Shown: piece by piece, positions 54,051-63,637 of the stretch
How the letters are laid out: the number at the start of each line of letters is the position of its first letter
Numbering within the stretch: the first letter of the stretch is position 1
From: Acidimicrobiaceae bacterium
GTDB lineage: Bacteria; Actinomycetota; Acidimicrobiia; Acidimicrobiales; RAAP-2
NCBI GenBank assembly: GCA_003132205.1
Contig: PKWY01000048.1
Location: 74,605 to 138,604 of the forward strand
Reading direction: 5' to 3'
DNA: 64,000 nucleotides
Made by a program: the position numbers and the translations under genes
Notes under the pieces: generated by a model
The model's database searches: none
Told to the model about the DNA's origin: nothing
The model's input: the letters and a program-made list of their open reading frames with translations, nothing else

Positions 54051-55433
54051 ATGAGTGAGTTTCCCTACGCCGGACAGTTCGAAATCCATCGAACGCTGCC
54101 CGAGCACGGCACCGATCAGGACACCATTTTGGACATTCTCTCCGCCATGTCCACCGCGGAGAATCAGGTGTGGGAAGGCGGCCAGTGCTCGGGCACGATG
54201 TACTGCGGCGACCATGACCACTACGACTTCCTCAACAAGGCCTTCGCCAACTTCTCCCACGTGAACACCCTGCAGCGCGACATGTGTCCGAGCGCCACGA
54301 AGTTCGAGGCCGAGATCATCGCGATGACCTTGGACTTGCTGGGCGGATCGGGACTGAAGGGCTCAATACCGGGCGGCCTCGTGACGAGCGGCGGCAGCGG
54401 GTCGATCGCCCACGCCATGCTGGCCTACCGCGAGATGAACGCGAGCGCCACAGCCCGGCCGAACGTCATCAAGCCAGAGACCGCCCATCCGGCCTTCGAC
54501 AAGGCCTGCCATCTCTTCGGCATCGAGTTGCGAGTCGCCCCGGTGGACCCGCTCACCACGCAGGTGGACCTCGACTGGGTGAAGTCGAACATCGACGCCA
54601 ACACGGTGGCCCTCGTTGGCTCCGCGGGCAACTACGGTTACGGCACGGTTGACCCCATTGGCGAACTTGGCAAACTCGCCCTCGAACACGAAGTCGGCCT
54701 CCACGTCGACGGCTGCTTGGGCGGATTCATCCTGCCCTTCGGTCGTGAGCTCGGCTACGACATCGAACCCTTCGACTTCTCGGTGCCGGGCGTCACCACC
54801 ATCTCCGCCGACACCCACAAGTACGGCTACGCGCTGAAGGGGACGAGCGTACTGTGCTTCGCCGACGAGGCCCTGCGCGACAGCCAGTACTTCTACCGGA
54901 CCGACTGGTCGGGCGGAAAGTACTGCTCCCCCGGGATGGACGGCTCGCGCTCGGGCGGCCTGCTCGCGGCGACCTGGGCCGCCATGGTGCACCTGGGCCG
55001 GTCGGGTTACCGACGCTACGCCGAGACGATCTTCTCGACGTCCAAGACCATGCAGGACGCCGTGCGCAGCCACGACTCGCTGCGCATCATGGGCAAGCCC
55101 AGCTTCTTGTTCTCCTTCACCTCCGACGACTACGACATCTACCACGTGAACGACTTCCTTCGAACCAAAGGGTGGCGCATGAACGGCCAGCAGTATCCGA
55201 ACGCAATCCATATGGCGGTCACGCGCCCTCAGACCCAGCCGGGCACCGTCGTGCGCTTCGCTTCGGACCTCGCCGAGGCCGTCACCTACGCCAAGGCGCA
55301 CGCCCACGAAGCTGCGAAGTCGGGGGCGATCTACGGCGGCGTCGAGGGCGGACCCACCGACGAGGCCGACGCTTTCATCAAGATGTTCATGGCCGCGATG
55401 ATGGATCAGCAGATGTCAATCCCCGATCAATGA
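54051..55433 (+). CDS. Sphingosine-1-phosphate-lyase-like PLP enzyme
   Basis: 460 residues; ATG 54051 has AGGAG 6 nt upstream. The sequence tracks eukaryotic sphingosine-1-phosphate lyase along most of its length: LVTSGGSGSIAHAML, HVDGCLGGFILPF, the PLP lysine in TISADTHKYGYALKGTS, TDWSGGKYCSPGMDGSRSGG and a C-terminal GAIYGG. The N-terminal membrane anchor of eukaryotic enzymes is absent, so it is soluble. These lyases split phosphorylated 2-amino-1-alcohols by retro-aldol cleavage. The next gene, an FGGY kinase, overlaps by ATGA and could make the phosphorylated substrate. Decarboxylase-type activity cannot be excluded. Confidence 0.87.
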   Translation: MSEFPYAGQFEIHRTLPEHGTDQDTILDILSAMSTAENQVWEGGQCSGTMYCGDHDHYDFLNKAFANFSHVNTLQRDMCPSATKFEAEIIAMTLDLLGGSGLKGSIPGGLVTSGGSGSIAHAMLAYREMNASATARPNVIKPETAHPAFDKACHLFGIELRVAPVDPLTTQVDLDWVKSNIDANTVALVGSAGNYGYGTVDPIGELGKLALEHEVGLHVDGCLGGFILPFGRELGYDIEPFDFSVPGVTTISADTHKYGYALKGTSVLCFADEALRDSQYFYRTDWSGGKYCSPGMDGSRSGGLLAATWAAMVHLGRSGYRRYAETIFSTSKTMQDAVRSHDSLRIMGKPSFLFSFTSDDYDIYHVNDFLRTKGWRMNGQQYPNAIHMAVTRPQTQPGTVVRFASDLAEAVTYAKAHAHEAAKSGAIYGGVEGGPTDEADAFIKMFMAAMMDQQMSIPDQ

Positions 55434-56974
55434 CCTCCGACGACCTCTGTCTCAGCATCGACCTCGGCACCGGAGGACCGAAGGTCGGCCTCGTGACGTT
55501 CGACGGCCAGGTGATGGCCCACGAGCTTCATCACGTGCCCACCCATTTCGGCGACGGCGGCGAGGCGACCCAGGACCCCGAGCTGTGGTGGACGCTTATC
55601 TGTGAGTCGACCAAGCGCCTGATGCGAGGGCCCGGGATCAGCCCCGACCGTGTGAAGGCCGTCGCCGTGACGGGTCAGTACGCTTCAACGGTTCCCGTCG
55701 ACGAGCACGGCATCCCCGCCGGACCTTGCATGACCTGGCTCGACACCAGAGGGCGTCCCTACAGTCGGGCGGCCATTGGCGGACCCGTCCAGGGCTTCAA
55801 CGCCAGGAAGCTCTGGCAGTTCATCCGAAAGACGGGCGGCGCGCCTTCGACGTCGGGCGCCGATCCCGTTGGACATATCCTGTTCCTCACGAATGAGCAG
55901 CCCGAGCTCTGCGCTCGAACGCGATGGTTCATGGAACCGGTCGACTACTTGACGATGCGCTTCAGCGGCGTCGCGTCAGGAACCCACGCGTCGCGCCTCG
56001 CCATGTGGCTCACCGACAACCGCCGGCTGGATCACTACGACTACGACCAGGCGCTGCTGAGGGCCGTGGGCATCTCTGGCGATCGGCTGCCCCGCCTCGT
56101 CCCGATCGGAACGGTGCTTGGCCCCGTCACCAAGGACGTCGCCGTCGAGCTGGGGCTCAACGATGATACGGCCGTGCTCGCGGCGCTGCCCGACGTTCAC
56201 GCCGCCGCATACGGCGCGGGCGCGACCGGCCTCTTCGACACCCACATCGCGCTCTCGACGACGTCGTGGGTGAGTTGCCCGGTGGCGAAGAAGAAGACGG
56301 ACGTCATCCATTCAATCGCCGCCGTGCCCGGGTTGACGAACCACTCCTACGTCGTCATCAACAACCAGGACACGGGTGCGAAGGCGCTGGAGTGGCTTCA
56401 GGGCATCCTCGCAGGCCGTGGGGAGAACATGAGTTTCGACGAGATGACCGCCCTCGCGGCCACGTCCCCTCCAGGCGCCAGCGGCGTGATCTTCACCCCC
56501 TGGCTCGCGGGCGAGCGCTCGCCCGTCGACGACCGGAACGCGCGCGCCGGCTTCACCAACCTCTCGATCACCTCCAGCACCGCCGACATGATCCGTGCAG
56601 TCCTGGAAGGGGTCGCCGCGAACAGCGCCTGGCTCTTTGGCTACGTCGAGAAGTTCGCCGGCACGAAACTCGCACCGGTGCGCCTCGTCGGAGGCGGGGC
56701 GAAGTCCGCGCTGTGGTGCCAGATCTTCGCCGACACGCTCGGCTGCGACGTGCACCAGGTCCTCGGGCCGATGGTCGCGCAGTTGCGCGGCATGGCCCTC
56801 ATGGCATCGGTGTCGCTCGATCGACGCACCTTCGAGGACCTGAAGAACCTCGAGACGCCGGTGCGGGTCTTTCATCCGATCCCCGACGCCTCACGCGTGT
56901 ACCAGGAGAGGTCCGGAGACCTGGCGAGCCTCTACCAGCGCGACAGGAAATGGCGTCGGCGAAGGAAGAAGTGA
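55430..56974 (+). CDS. FGGY-family carbohydrate kinase, xylulokinase-like
   Basis: 514 residues with the FHK/FGGY layout: LSIDLGTGGPKVGLV at the N-terminus, MTWLDTRGRPYS, FTPWLAGERSPVDDRNARAGF in the second domain and VRLVGGGAKSALWCQIFAD (adenosine motif). These enzymes phosphorylate sugars, polyols or related compounds; the exact substrate is not apparent. The ATG overlaps the stop of the sphingosine-phosphate-lyase-like gene. The usual neighbour of xylulokinase (isomerase) is missing, so the pair with a PLP lyase points to an unusual pathway. Confidence 0.92.
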   Translation: MTSDDLCLSIDLGTGGPKVGLVTFDGQVMAHELHHVPTHFGDGGEATQDPELWWTLICESTKRLMRGPGISPDRVKAVAVTGQYASTVPVDEHGIPAGPCMTWLDTRGRPYSRAAIGGPVQGFNARKLWQFIRKTGGAPSTSGADPVGHILFLTNEQPELCARTRWFMEPVDYLTMRFSGVASGTHASRLAMWLTDNRRLDHYDYDQALLRAVGISGDRLPRLVPIGTVLGPVTKDVAVELGLNDDTAVLAALPDVHAAAYGAGATGLFDTHIALSTTSWVSCPVAKKKTDVIHSIAAVPGLTNHSYVVINNQDTGAKALEWLQGILAGRGENMSFDEMTALAATSPPGASGVIFTPWLAGERSPVDDRNARAGFTNLSITSSTADMIRAVLEGVAANSAWLFGYVEKFAGTKLAPVRLVGGGAKSALWCQIFADTLGCDVHQVLGPMVAQLRGMALMASVSLDRRTFEDLKNLETPVRVFHPIPDASRVYQERSGDLASLYQRDRKWRRRRKK

Positions 56975-57026
56975 CCAGGAGTTCCGAAGATCGCCGACAA
57001 CCGAGCGGCAACGAGGCCGCTCGCCG

Positions 57027-57650
57027 CTAGGCGACGAACACTCGCTCGGCGATGAGGGTGTTGCGGGCTTGACGATGGCGCCATGATGCGAGAAGGGCGA
57101 TGGCGCCATTCGCCAGGCCGGCGAAGAACGTCGCGACCAGTGGCGCCCACAGGTGCTCACCCGAGTAGTAGAACACCCACAGCGCGGTGCAGACGACGCC
57201 GAGCACCCACGAACTCACCGAGACGCCCGAAGCGTCCTCGTGGCGGATGAGTTCGACGATCTGGGGTGCCCGGTTCACGGTCATCGCGACCCCGGTGCCG
57301 TAGACGCCACCGGCCCAGCCCCACAGAACCGTCGGGAGCACGCAGCTCACCACGAAGAAGACCAGCGAGCGTGCCGTAACCCCCCATGACTGCCACGGCT
57401 TCAATCGGTACACGATGGAGAGCTGCATCGGCAGAAGGATCACGCTTCCAAGGACCACGTCCCACGAATGCGCCGACACGGCCCCGTAGCTGATCCAGAA
57501 ACAGCCCATGAATACGAAGAGGACCCACGTGGCGAGCGATACCCCCTCGACGCCGAGAAGGTTCGCGCGGCGATACTGCGCCAGGGTTCCGAGCATCCCC
57601 AAGAGGACCCCTCCCCAGCCTGCGGACAGGGCGAGGGAATGCAAGGTCAT
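57027..57650 (-). CDS. PQ-loop / SWEET-like membrane transporter with two triple-helix units
   Basis: 207 residues and about seven transmembrane helices. Two PQ-loop-like units are seen: AQYRRANLLGVEGVSLATW with LFVFMGCFWISYG, and NRAPQIVELIRHEDASGVSV with WVLGVVCTALWVFYY; the second has the Pro-Gln pair, the first has Ala-Gln. Bacterial relatives are usually SemiSWEETs of one unit (~90 residues), so the double form is uncommon. Sugars are the likely substrates. It converges with the FGGY kinase gene; a shared role is possible but unproven. Confidence 0.78.
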   Translation of the reverse strand: MTLHSLALSAGWGGVLLGMLGTLAQYRRANLLGVEGVSLATWVLFVFMGCFWISYGAVSAHSWDVVLGSVILLPMQLSIVYRLKPWQSWGVTARSLVFFVVSCVLPTVLWGWAGGVYGTGVAMTVNRAPQIVELIRHEDASGVSVSSWVLGVVCTALWVFYYSGEHLWAPLVATFFAGLANGAIALLASWRHRQARNTLIAERVFVA

Positions 57651-57675
57651 GATGTCAGGCTACCGGCGGTCTCCG

Positions 57676-59433
<1,758 letters not shown>

Positions 59434-59469
59434 CTATCGAAGCAGTAGCTCGCTCTGGCCAAATGTCAT
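59434..59469 (-). CDS. leuL: leuA leader peptide (attenuation), 11 residues
   Basis: ATG-ACA-TTT-GGC-CAG-AGC-GAG-CTA-CTG-CTT-CGA-TAG reads MTFGQSELLLR. Three adjacent Leu codons, including the infrequent CTA, are the expected sensor of charged tRNA-Leu. It lies 24 nt before the attenuator terminator and far below the ORF track's size limit. The A of its ATG is 7 nt after a good -10 box, so it is probably translated from a leaderless transcript. Recognised by structure, not by similarity. Confidence 0.85.
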   Translation of the reverse strand: MTFGQSELLLR

Positions 59470-59475
59470 AGACCC

Positions 59476-59503
59476 ATTGTACCTCTCTTTTGGGTTCTGT
59501 CCA
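59476..59503 (-). promoter_or_regulatory. Promoter of the leuL-leuA transcript
   Basis: On the minus strand TGGACA (59498-59503), 16 nt and TACAAT (59476-59481) form a near-consensus housekeeping promoter. The predicted start falls at or next to the ATG of the leader peptide. Confidence 0.75.
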
Positions 59504-59531
59504 GAGGACACCCGCGCTAATGTGAATCACC

Positions 59532-59684
59532 GTGGGCGTTCTCAAGGCATTCTTCAAACTGGCGGTTCTCTTGCTCGTGGGGGCTGCCGTTGCGGGCGTG
59601 GTCATGATGGTGAAGCGCCCGATGCCTTCCGGGCCGGTCTCCTACGAAGAGTGGCCCGAGGTTCCCCGTAATCCCGCGGCCTAG
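59532..59684 (+). CDS. Small single-pass membrane protein
   Basis: A 50-residue frame below the ORF-track limit: GTG-GGC-GTT start, an N-terminal [20 protein letters not shown] helix, then a basic KRP and a hydrophilic tail ending [13 protein letters not shown]. Codon use is strongly GC-ending, like real genes here. A TAATGT sequence 8-13 nt before the GTG could be its -10, implying a leaderless message. It diverges from the leuL-leuA transcript. Similar tails occur in small actinobacterial proteins as far as I recall; function unknown. Confidence 0.72.
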   Translation: MGVLKAFFKLAVLLLVGAAVAGVVMMVKRPMPSGPVSYEEWPEVPRNPAA

Positions 59685-59725
59685 CCGCACGCTTTCTATT
59701 CGTCGTTCTTGCAAAAGGAGAAATC

Positions 59726-60706
59726 ATGGCAGAGATGGAATATCGTCGACTCGGACGCTCGGGCCTCAAGGTCAGCGTGCTGTCCTTCGGGAGTTGGGTG
59801 ACTTTCGCGAACGCGAATCAGATTGAGACCGCCCAGCAGGCCGCCGAGTGCCTGAGCGCCGCCAAGGAGGCGGGCGTCAACTTCTTCGACAACGCGGAGG
59901 CCTACGCCGCTGGCGAATCCGAAAGGGTCATGGGCGCCGCGTTTCGAGAGCTGGGCTGGAAGCGCCACGAGTACGTCGTGTCAACGAAGCTCTTCTGGGG
60001 GCTCCACAACTCGCCGAACATGCGCAACACCCTTAACCGCAAGTACCTCAACCAGGCGATCGACGGCTCACTCGAACGGTTCGGGCTCGACTTCGTGGAC
60101 CTCGTGTTCTGCCACCGTGCCGACCCGAAGACCCCCATCGAGGAGACCGTCTGGGCGATGAGCGACATGATCTCCCAGGGCAAGGCCCTCTACTGGGGAA
60201 CATCGGAGTGGAACGCCGACGAGATTCGCGCCGCCTACGACATCGCGGACCGGCACCACCTCCACAAACCGGTCACGGAGCAGCCCCAGTACAACATCCT
60301 GTGGCGCGACAAGGTCGAAAAGGAGTACAAGCGCCTCTACGAGGACATCGGGCTCGGTACCACCATCTGGTCGCCGCTGTCGTCGGGCCTGTTGACGGGC
60401 AAGTACCTGAACGGCATACCCGAGGGTTCGCGGGCCACACTCCCCGGCTACGAATGGCTGAAGGGGATGCTCACCGACGAGGGTCGCAACAAGAAGGTGG
60501 CCGATCTGAAGGTGATTGCCGATGAGCTCGACATCTCCCTCGCGCAACTTTCGCTCGCCTGGTGCGCGAAGAACCCCAACGTTTCCACGGTGATCACCGG
60601 CGCGTCGTCAGCGGCGCAGGTCCGAGAGAACATGACCGCGCTCGATGCAATGCCATTGCTCACCAAGGAGATCATGGACCGTATCGACGTCATCAGCCTC
60701 TTCTAA
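59726..60706 (+). CDS. Aldo/keto reductase, voltage-gated potassium channel beta-subunit-like
   Basis: 326 residues with an excellent AAAAGGAGAA site before ATG 59726. [21 protein letters not shown] opens the barrel; the catalytic Tyr is in [18 protein letters not shown], Lys in VVSTKLFWG and His in VFCHRAD; cofactor residues lie in [14 protein letters not shown]. The Kv-beta type match is clear from [16 protein letters not shown]. These enzymes reduce aldehydes with NADPH. It is separate from the other aldo/keto reductase in the window (about 6 kb away), with which it shares general but not close similarity. Confidence 0.92.
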   Translation: MAEMEYRRLGRSGLKVSVLSFGSWVTFANANQIETAQQAAECLSAAKEAGVNFFDNAEAYAAGESERVMGAAFRELGWKRHEYVVSTKLFWGLHNSPNMRNTLNRKYLNQAIDGSLERFGLDFVDLVFCHRADPKTPIEETVWAMSDMISQGKALYWGTSEWNADEIRAAYDIADRHHLHKPVTEQPQYNILWRDKVEKEYKRLYEDIGLGTTIWSPLSSGLLTGKYLNGIPEGSRATLPGYEWLKGMLTDEGRNKKVADLKVIADELDISLAQLSLAWCAKNPNVSTVITGASSAAQVRENMTALDAMPLLTKEIMDRIDVISLF

Positions 60707-60721
60707 GAGTCCGGGTGCTCG

Positions 60722-61651
60722 CTAGGGCTTGAGCCAGCAACTGCCAAGTTGTTTGCGCACGGCGTCGGCCTTTCCCTTGGGCAGCATTGACGCGACCAGC
60801 GTCTCGAGTGGACAGGATCTGTCATAGAGAAGAGTCGTGCTTGACCCACTCAGTACAGTCAAGATACCGGGACACTCGTCAGCGGTGGCGCTCCACGTGA
60901 TCGGCGCGCCCGACTTCTTTACGATCGTGATCTTGAAGAGCGTTGAATCCTCCGCACACATCGAGTTGGAAGTATTTGAAAGGTCTGATATCACCTTGCG
61001 GAACTTCAGAACATCGGGGCGTGAGAGCTCGATGGAGATCGGGTCGCTCGAACTCTCCGAGAGCGACAACTTGCGGTAGACCGTCAGGCTGGCGACACCC
61101 GATGTCGGCATCAGAACGGTACGGACGGGCTCCCATTCGACCAGGGCATCAATTCGCAGTTCGAGCGAATCGTATGGTGCGCTTCCCACGGTGAAGTCGA
61201 TCTCCTCGAACGAGATGTGGCGGTCTGTGATAGGGATCGTTTCCGAGTACACCGTGACCGGGTTGATATTCGATCCCGACGCCGAGTTGGGGCCCGAGAC
61301 GACCGCGCCGGAGAGAACGTGGCTCCTTACGAATGAGCCCACGTCGAGGGCTGACGTCAATCGGTACTCGCGATGAACGTCAACCAGATTCCCGAGAAGT
61401 ATTCCCGAGTTCGGGTCATTGAGAGGTTTAGCGAGCTGAGAACTCCGGACCGCTCCGCGAGGAATTGGCACTCCCTGCAGTAACGCCGTGGCGAACGCTT
61501 CGCCGGATGCGTGGATGCTGTCCGAGCTGCGGGTTCCCAGCACCTCGGACGTCCTCGACGAATGGAGTGAGGTGGCTCCGCTCGTCGTCACGCCGATTCC
61601 CGTCAGGGCGACGAGCAGCAGAATTGCCGTCCCCGCGCGCGTCGAAGTCAC
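60722..61651 (-). CDS. Secreted protein of unknown function
   Basis: About 309 residues from GTG 61651, which has GGAG 5 nt upstream; the track start 61681 and ATG 61675 are alternatives. A signal peptide (AILLLVALTGIGVTTSGA) is followed by a Ser-rich region and a beta-rich domain (REYRLTSALDVGSFVRSHV, YDSLELRIDALVEWEPVRTV). The C-terminal 60 residues contain cysteines in NSMCAEDS, ADECPGIL, DRSCPLET and GSCWLKP that could form disulfides. No family recognised. Its GC content and codon use are less extreme than neighbouring genes. Confidence 0.7.
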   Translation of the reverse strand: MTSTRAGTAILLLVALTGIGVTTSGATSLHSSRTSEVLGTRSSDSIHASGEAFATALLQGVPIPRGAVRSSQLAKPLNDPNSGILLGNLVDVHREYRLTSALDVGSFVRSHVLSGAVVSGPNSASGSNINPVTVYSETIPITDRHISFEEIDFTVGSAPYDSLELRIDALVEWEPVRTVLMPTSGVASLTVYRKLSLSESSSDPISIELSRPDVLKFRKVISDLSNTSNSMCAEDSTLFKITIVKKSGAPITWSATADECPGILTVLSGSSTTLLYDRSCPLETLVASMLPKGKADAVRKQLGSCWLKP

Positions 61652-61831
61652 GCTCCAAACTCCTCGAAACGGCATGTGCACCCTCTTCGCTGAACAACAA
61701 CCTAGTGAGTATCTCCCCCTGAGGTATTGTCCAGATTCGCCCAGGAATTACAAACCCGACGTCGATATCTCAATTCCCGCTTCGGCAAACAGTGAAGATG
61801 TTGAGTGCGGGTTCAGCTCGAAGGCCCGACG

Positions 61832-61918
61832 TCACACTTCTGCAACCTTCCATTGGCGGCTCGATGCGGTCAAGACTTGACCGGTGTCGGAGGCTCGACG
61901 CAACAGACACCTATCCAT
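61832..61918 (-). CDS. Short ORF overlapping repeat copy A (28 residues), doubtful
   Basis: ATG 61918 to TGA 61834 reads MDRCLLRRASDTGQVLTASS plus RQWKVAEV. The RRASDT-x-LTAS core matches the peptide of repeat copy B. No clear ribosome site. It lies in the 371-bp gap upstream of the secreted-protein gene, in which I see nothing else. It may be a remnant rather than a gene. Confidence 0.3.
   Translation of the reverse strand: MDRCLLRRASDTGQVLTASSRQWKVAEV
61838..61901. repeat. Dispersed repeat, copy A
   Basis: Two blocks shared with copy B: TTCTGCAACCTT (61838-61849) and GGTGTCGGAGGCTCGACGC (61883-61901). The spacing is 9 nt longer than in copy B. The second block also occurs in copy C. Confidence 0.65.
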
Positions 61919-62022
61919 TGGAGACAAAGAATCTCGGCTAGCGGAGGTGCCGCTCTCGGCCCAGGGCGTGAACCAGGTGGCCGGGCGTTTCCTGCAATCT
62001 TGGATCGGTACTAATCGTGCGG

Positions 62023-62307
62023 TCAGAGCTCCACATTCTCGATAATTTCCACTATTTTGGCCCGGGGATCCACCATGAAAGCCTTACCTGGACCGGCCCA
62101 CACTTGCTCCATTGCTGCAAGCAGCCCTCGTGCATCTGCGACTGTGTCAAAATCAAGATCTATGGTGACGTAGTTAGGGTCGTCGACCGCCTGAGAAATA
62201 CGATAGCGACGGACTCCGGAACTCTTGCGGTTGGCCGGATCGCTATCGAACGCCCTCTTCCAACCGTCGAAGCTCGGTACTGCATGCTCAATACGTAAGG
62301 TTGGCAT
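62023..62307 (-). CDS. Small dimeric alpha/beta-barrel-like protein (monooxygenase-fold)
   Basis: 94 residues from ATG 62307, with GAGGAGA 10 nt upstream; the track start 62343 adds 12 residues. MPTLRIEHAVPSFDGWKRAF, VDDPNYVTIDLDFDTVAD and LLAAMEQVWAGPG are typical of a common actinobacterial family of ferredoxin-like barrel proteins, related to antibiotic biosynthesis monooxygenases. Function of this group is unknown. It stands alone in the sparse right end of the window. Confidence 0.78.
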   Translation of the reverse strand: MPTLRIEHAVPSFDGWKRAFDSDPANRKSSGVRRYRISQAVDDPNYVTIDLDFDTVADARGLLAAMEQVWAGPGKAFMVDPRAKIVEIIENVEL

Positions 62308-62499
62308 ATCGGACAGTCTCCTCTGGTCTGTGGTTCGTTTCACGTTACTACTGCTAAATCCGAGGCGAACAGAGCCTTGAAACGATTGATTTTGTAAGCG
62401 AGATGCATTCCCGAACCGTAGTGGCGACCTCGCTACATCAGAAAGACCTCACTCGACAATCCATTCCACGCACCATCGGCTCGGTTGCTTCCAAACCCA

Positions 62500-62601
62500 T
62501 TAGTTCTGCAACCTTGCACTGGCTGTGAGAAGAATATTGGTGTCGGAGGCGGGACGCCTCCACCCCTCACCGGGAGGCATCCCAGTCTGGCTCTTGGCCA
62601 T
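62500..62601 (-). CDS. Possible 33-residue protein encoded across repeat copy B
   Basis: ATG 62601 is preceded by AACGAGGAGG with 8-nt spacing, one of the best ribosome sites in the window. Translation: MAKSQTGMPPGEGWRRPASD then TNILLTASARLQN-stop. The C-terminal half shares RRxASDT-x-LLTAS with the peptide of copy A and WRRPSDT with a frame in copy C. The frame stays open upstream, so a longer 71-residue form beginning MNRNTITV is also possible. Function unknown. Confidence 0.45.
   Translation of the reverse strand: MAKSQTGMPPGEGWRRPASDTNILLTASARLQN
62504..62557. repeat. Dispersed repeat, copy B
   Basis: TTCTGCAACCTT at 62504-62515 and GGTGTCGGAGGCGGGACGC at 62539-62557. The second block with the following bases makes a perfect GGAGGCG-GGA-CGCCTCC hairpin. 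Confidence 0.65.
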
Positions 62602-62874
62602 GGTGGTGCCTCCTCGTTGGTGTGATGACGGCAACCCTTCTCCCCCGGTGTGACTAGCTGCACGTCGGAACTCGCAGGACATCGGGGTGGTGACTGTGAT
62701 GGTGTTTCTGTTCATGGTGGGGCCTGACTTCGTCTCATGTGTTCGCGGATCGAACAGCCGATACCATGAGGGCAGCGGGCCCGGTACTAAGGGGAGGCCG
62801 TCCCACTCGTATCGTGCGACGGTGCATGCACTTGGCCCGTATCCGGGACTGTCGAGAGTGGGGAGGGAGGAATC

Positions 62875-63249
62875 ATGGACAAGGACGAACAAGGACTGGA
62901 ACTGGAAGATGAGATCTTCGAGGAGATCACCGAGGAAGAGGAGGACGAGACCTCCTTGGATGCGGCGCTGCTCGACGAGGACGAGGCGGAGGACGAGTTC
63001 GTCCAGGGATCGGTCGACGCCGAAGACCTGGCGGCGGGGTTCAACGCCACGATCCCGACGAGGGAGATCGACGTGGACGAGGACACCCAGGGAGACGAGG
63101 TGGCAGAAGCCGGCGGCGAGGAGCCGCTGACCGAGTTCGAGGTCACCGGCGAGGCCAACGGCGTAGTGCACGGCGACGAGATCGAACTCGATCTGGAGGA
63201 CGCACTGACGACCGGCAGGACCGCCACCGAGGCGCCCGAGGGCGACTAG
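62875..63249 (+). CDS. Highly acidic, probably disordered protein
   Basis: 124 residues of which 48 are Asp or Glu (about 39%), with only one Lys and two Arg. ATG 62875 has a strong GGGAGGGAGGA site. Runs such as EEITEEEEDETS and LLDEDEAEDEF suggest an unfolded polyanion; there are no cysteines, no signal peptide and no recognisable domain. Low-complexity acidic proteins can act as nucleic-acid mimics, chaperone-like buffers or anti-restriction factors, but nothing here shows which. A Rho-independent terminator lies about 190 bp downstream on the same strand. Confidence 0.75.
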   Translation: MDKDEQGLELEDEIFEEITEEEEDETSLDAALLDEDEAEDEFVQGSVDAEDLAAGFNATIPTREIDVDEDTQGDEVAEAGGEEPLTEFEVTGEANGVVHGDEIELDLEDALTTGRTATEAPEGD

Positions 63250-63360
63250 GCATTCAGGTCCGCACTGTCGATGCTGGACGGACGAGTCAACCTCGTCGGG
63301 GATGCTCGACCCTGGCCGGGATTGATTGGTCTCGGATGTGTGGGAGCCTTCCCACTGACT

Positions 63361-63379
63361 GGTGTCGGAGGGCCGACGC
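63361..63379. repeat. Dispersed repeat, copy C (core only)
   Basis: GGTGTCGGAGGGCCGACGC. Only the second block is present; GTCGGAG pairs with CTCCGAC 16 nt downstream. A minus-strand frame across it reads DRWRRPSDTSQWEG. Confidence 0.6.
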
Positions 63380-63436
63380 CAACGATCTCCGACTGGCAAC
63401 TTAAGGCGTGGCAGAGGCACCACGATTGAGCGGTGT

Positions 63437-63464
63437 AGTGCCGGTGCTCGTCCGGCACTTTTTT
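63437..63464 (+). terminator. Intrinsic (Rho-independent) terminator
   Basis: AGTGCCGG, loop TGCTCGT, CCGGCACT, then TTTTT: an 8-bp GC-rich stem with a T-tract on the plus strand. It most likely ends transcription coming from the acidic-protein gene. Confidence 0.85.
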
Positions 63465-63637
63465 GATCAGGTGTGCTGCGCGATGCGCCCCTCCGCGGAG
63501 GACGATGCATGCCGTGAGCCGACCTTTCTGTCGAGCCGGAGTTGGACCGTTCCCGGCGGGCCGTATCCGTGGCTAAGACTGATCTTCGAGGCGCCGGAAA
63601 TGGACTGGTTCCACAGCGCGTACTCGTTGCGACGCGA

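Larger units (their letters stand above)
62308..62874. other. 567-bp stretch with no firmly supported gene
   Basis: It holds repeat copy B and, on the minus strand, a 33-residue ORF with a strong ribosome site (listed separately). Base composition at 62.34-62.5 kb is lower in GC than the rest of the window. ORF-track lines here are mutually overlapping frames without family motifs. Confidence 0.6.
63250..63637. other. 388-bp gene-free stretch with a repeat and a terminator
   Basis: It contains a GTGGGA-GCCT-TCCCAC hairpin (63339-63354), repeat copy C and the strong intrinsic terminator. Apart from these I see no gene; track frames here lack motifs and are probably chance. Confidence 0.6.

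Noticed and set aside
62500-63510. 336-codon minus-strand ORF spanning the acidic gene and repeats B and C
   Set aside because: Its middle is antisense to the acidic-protein gene, giving mostly Val/Leu/Arg-rich sequence. Only the last 33 codons, with their own ribosome site, were kept as a possible gene.
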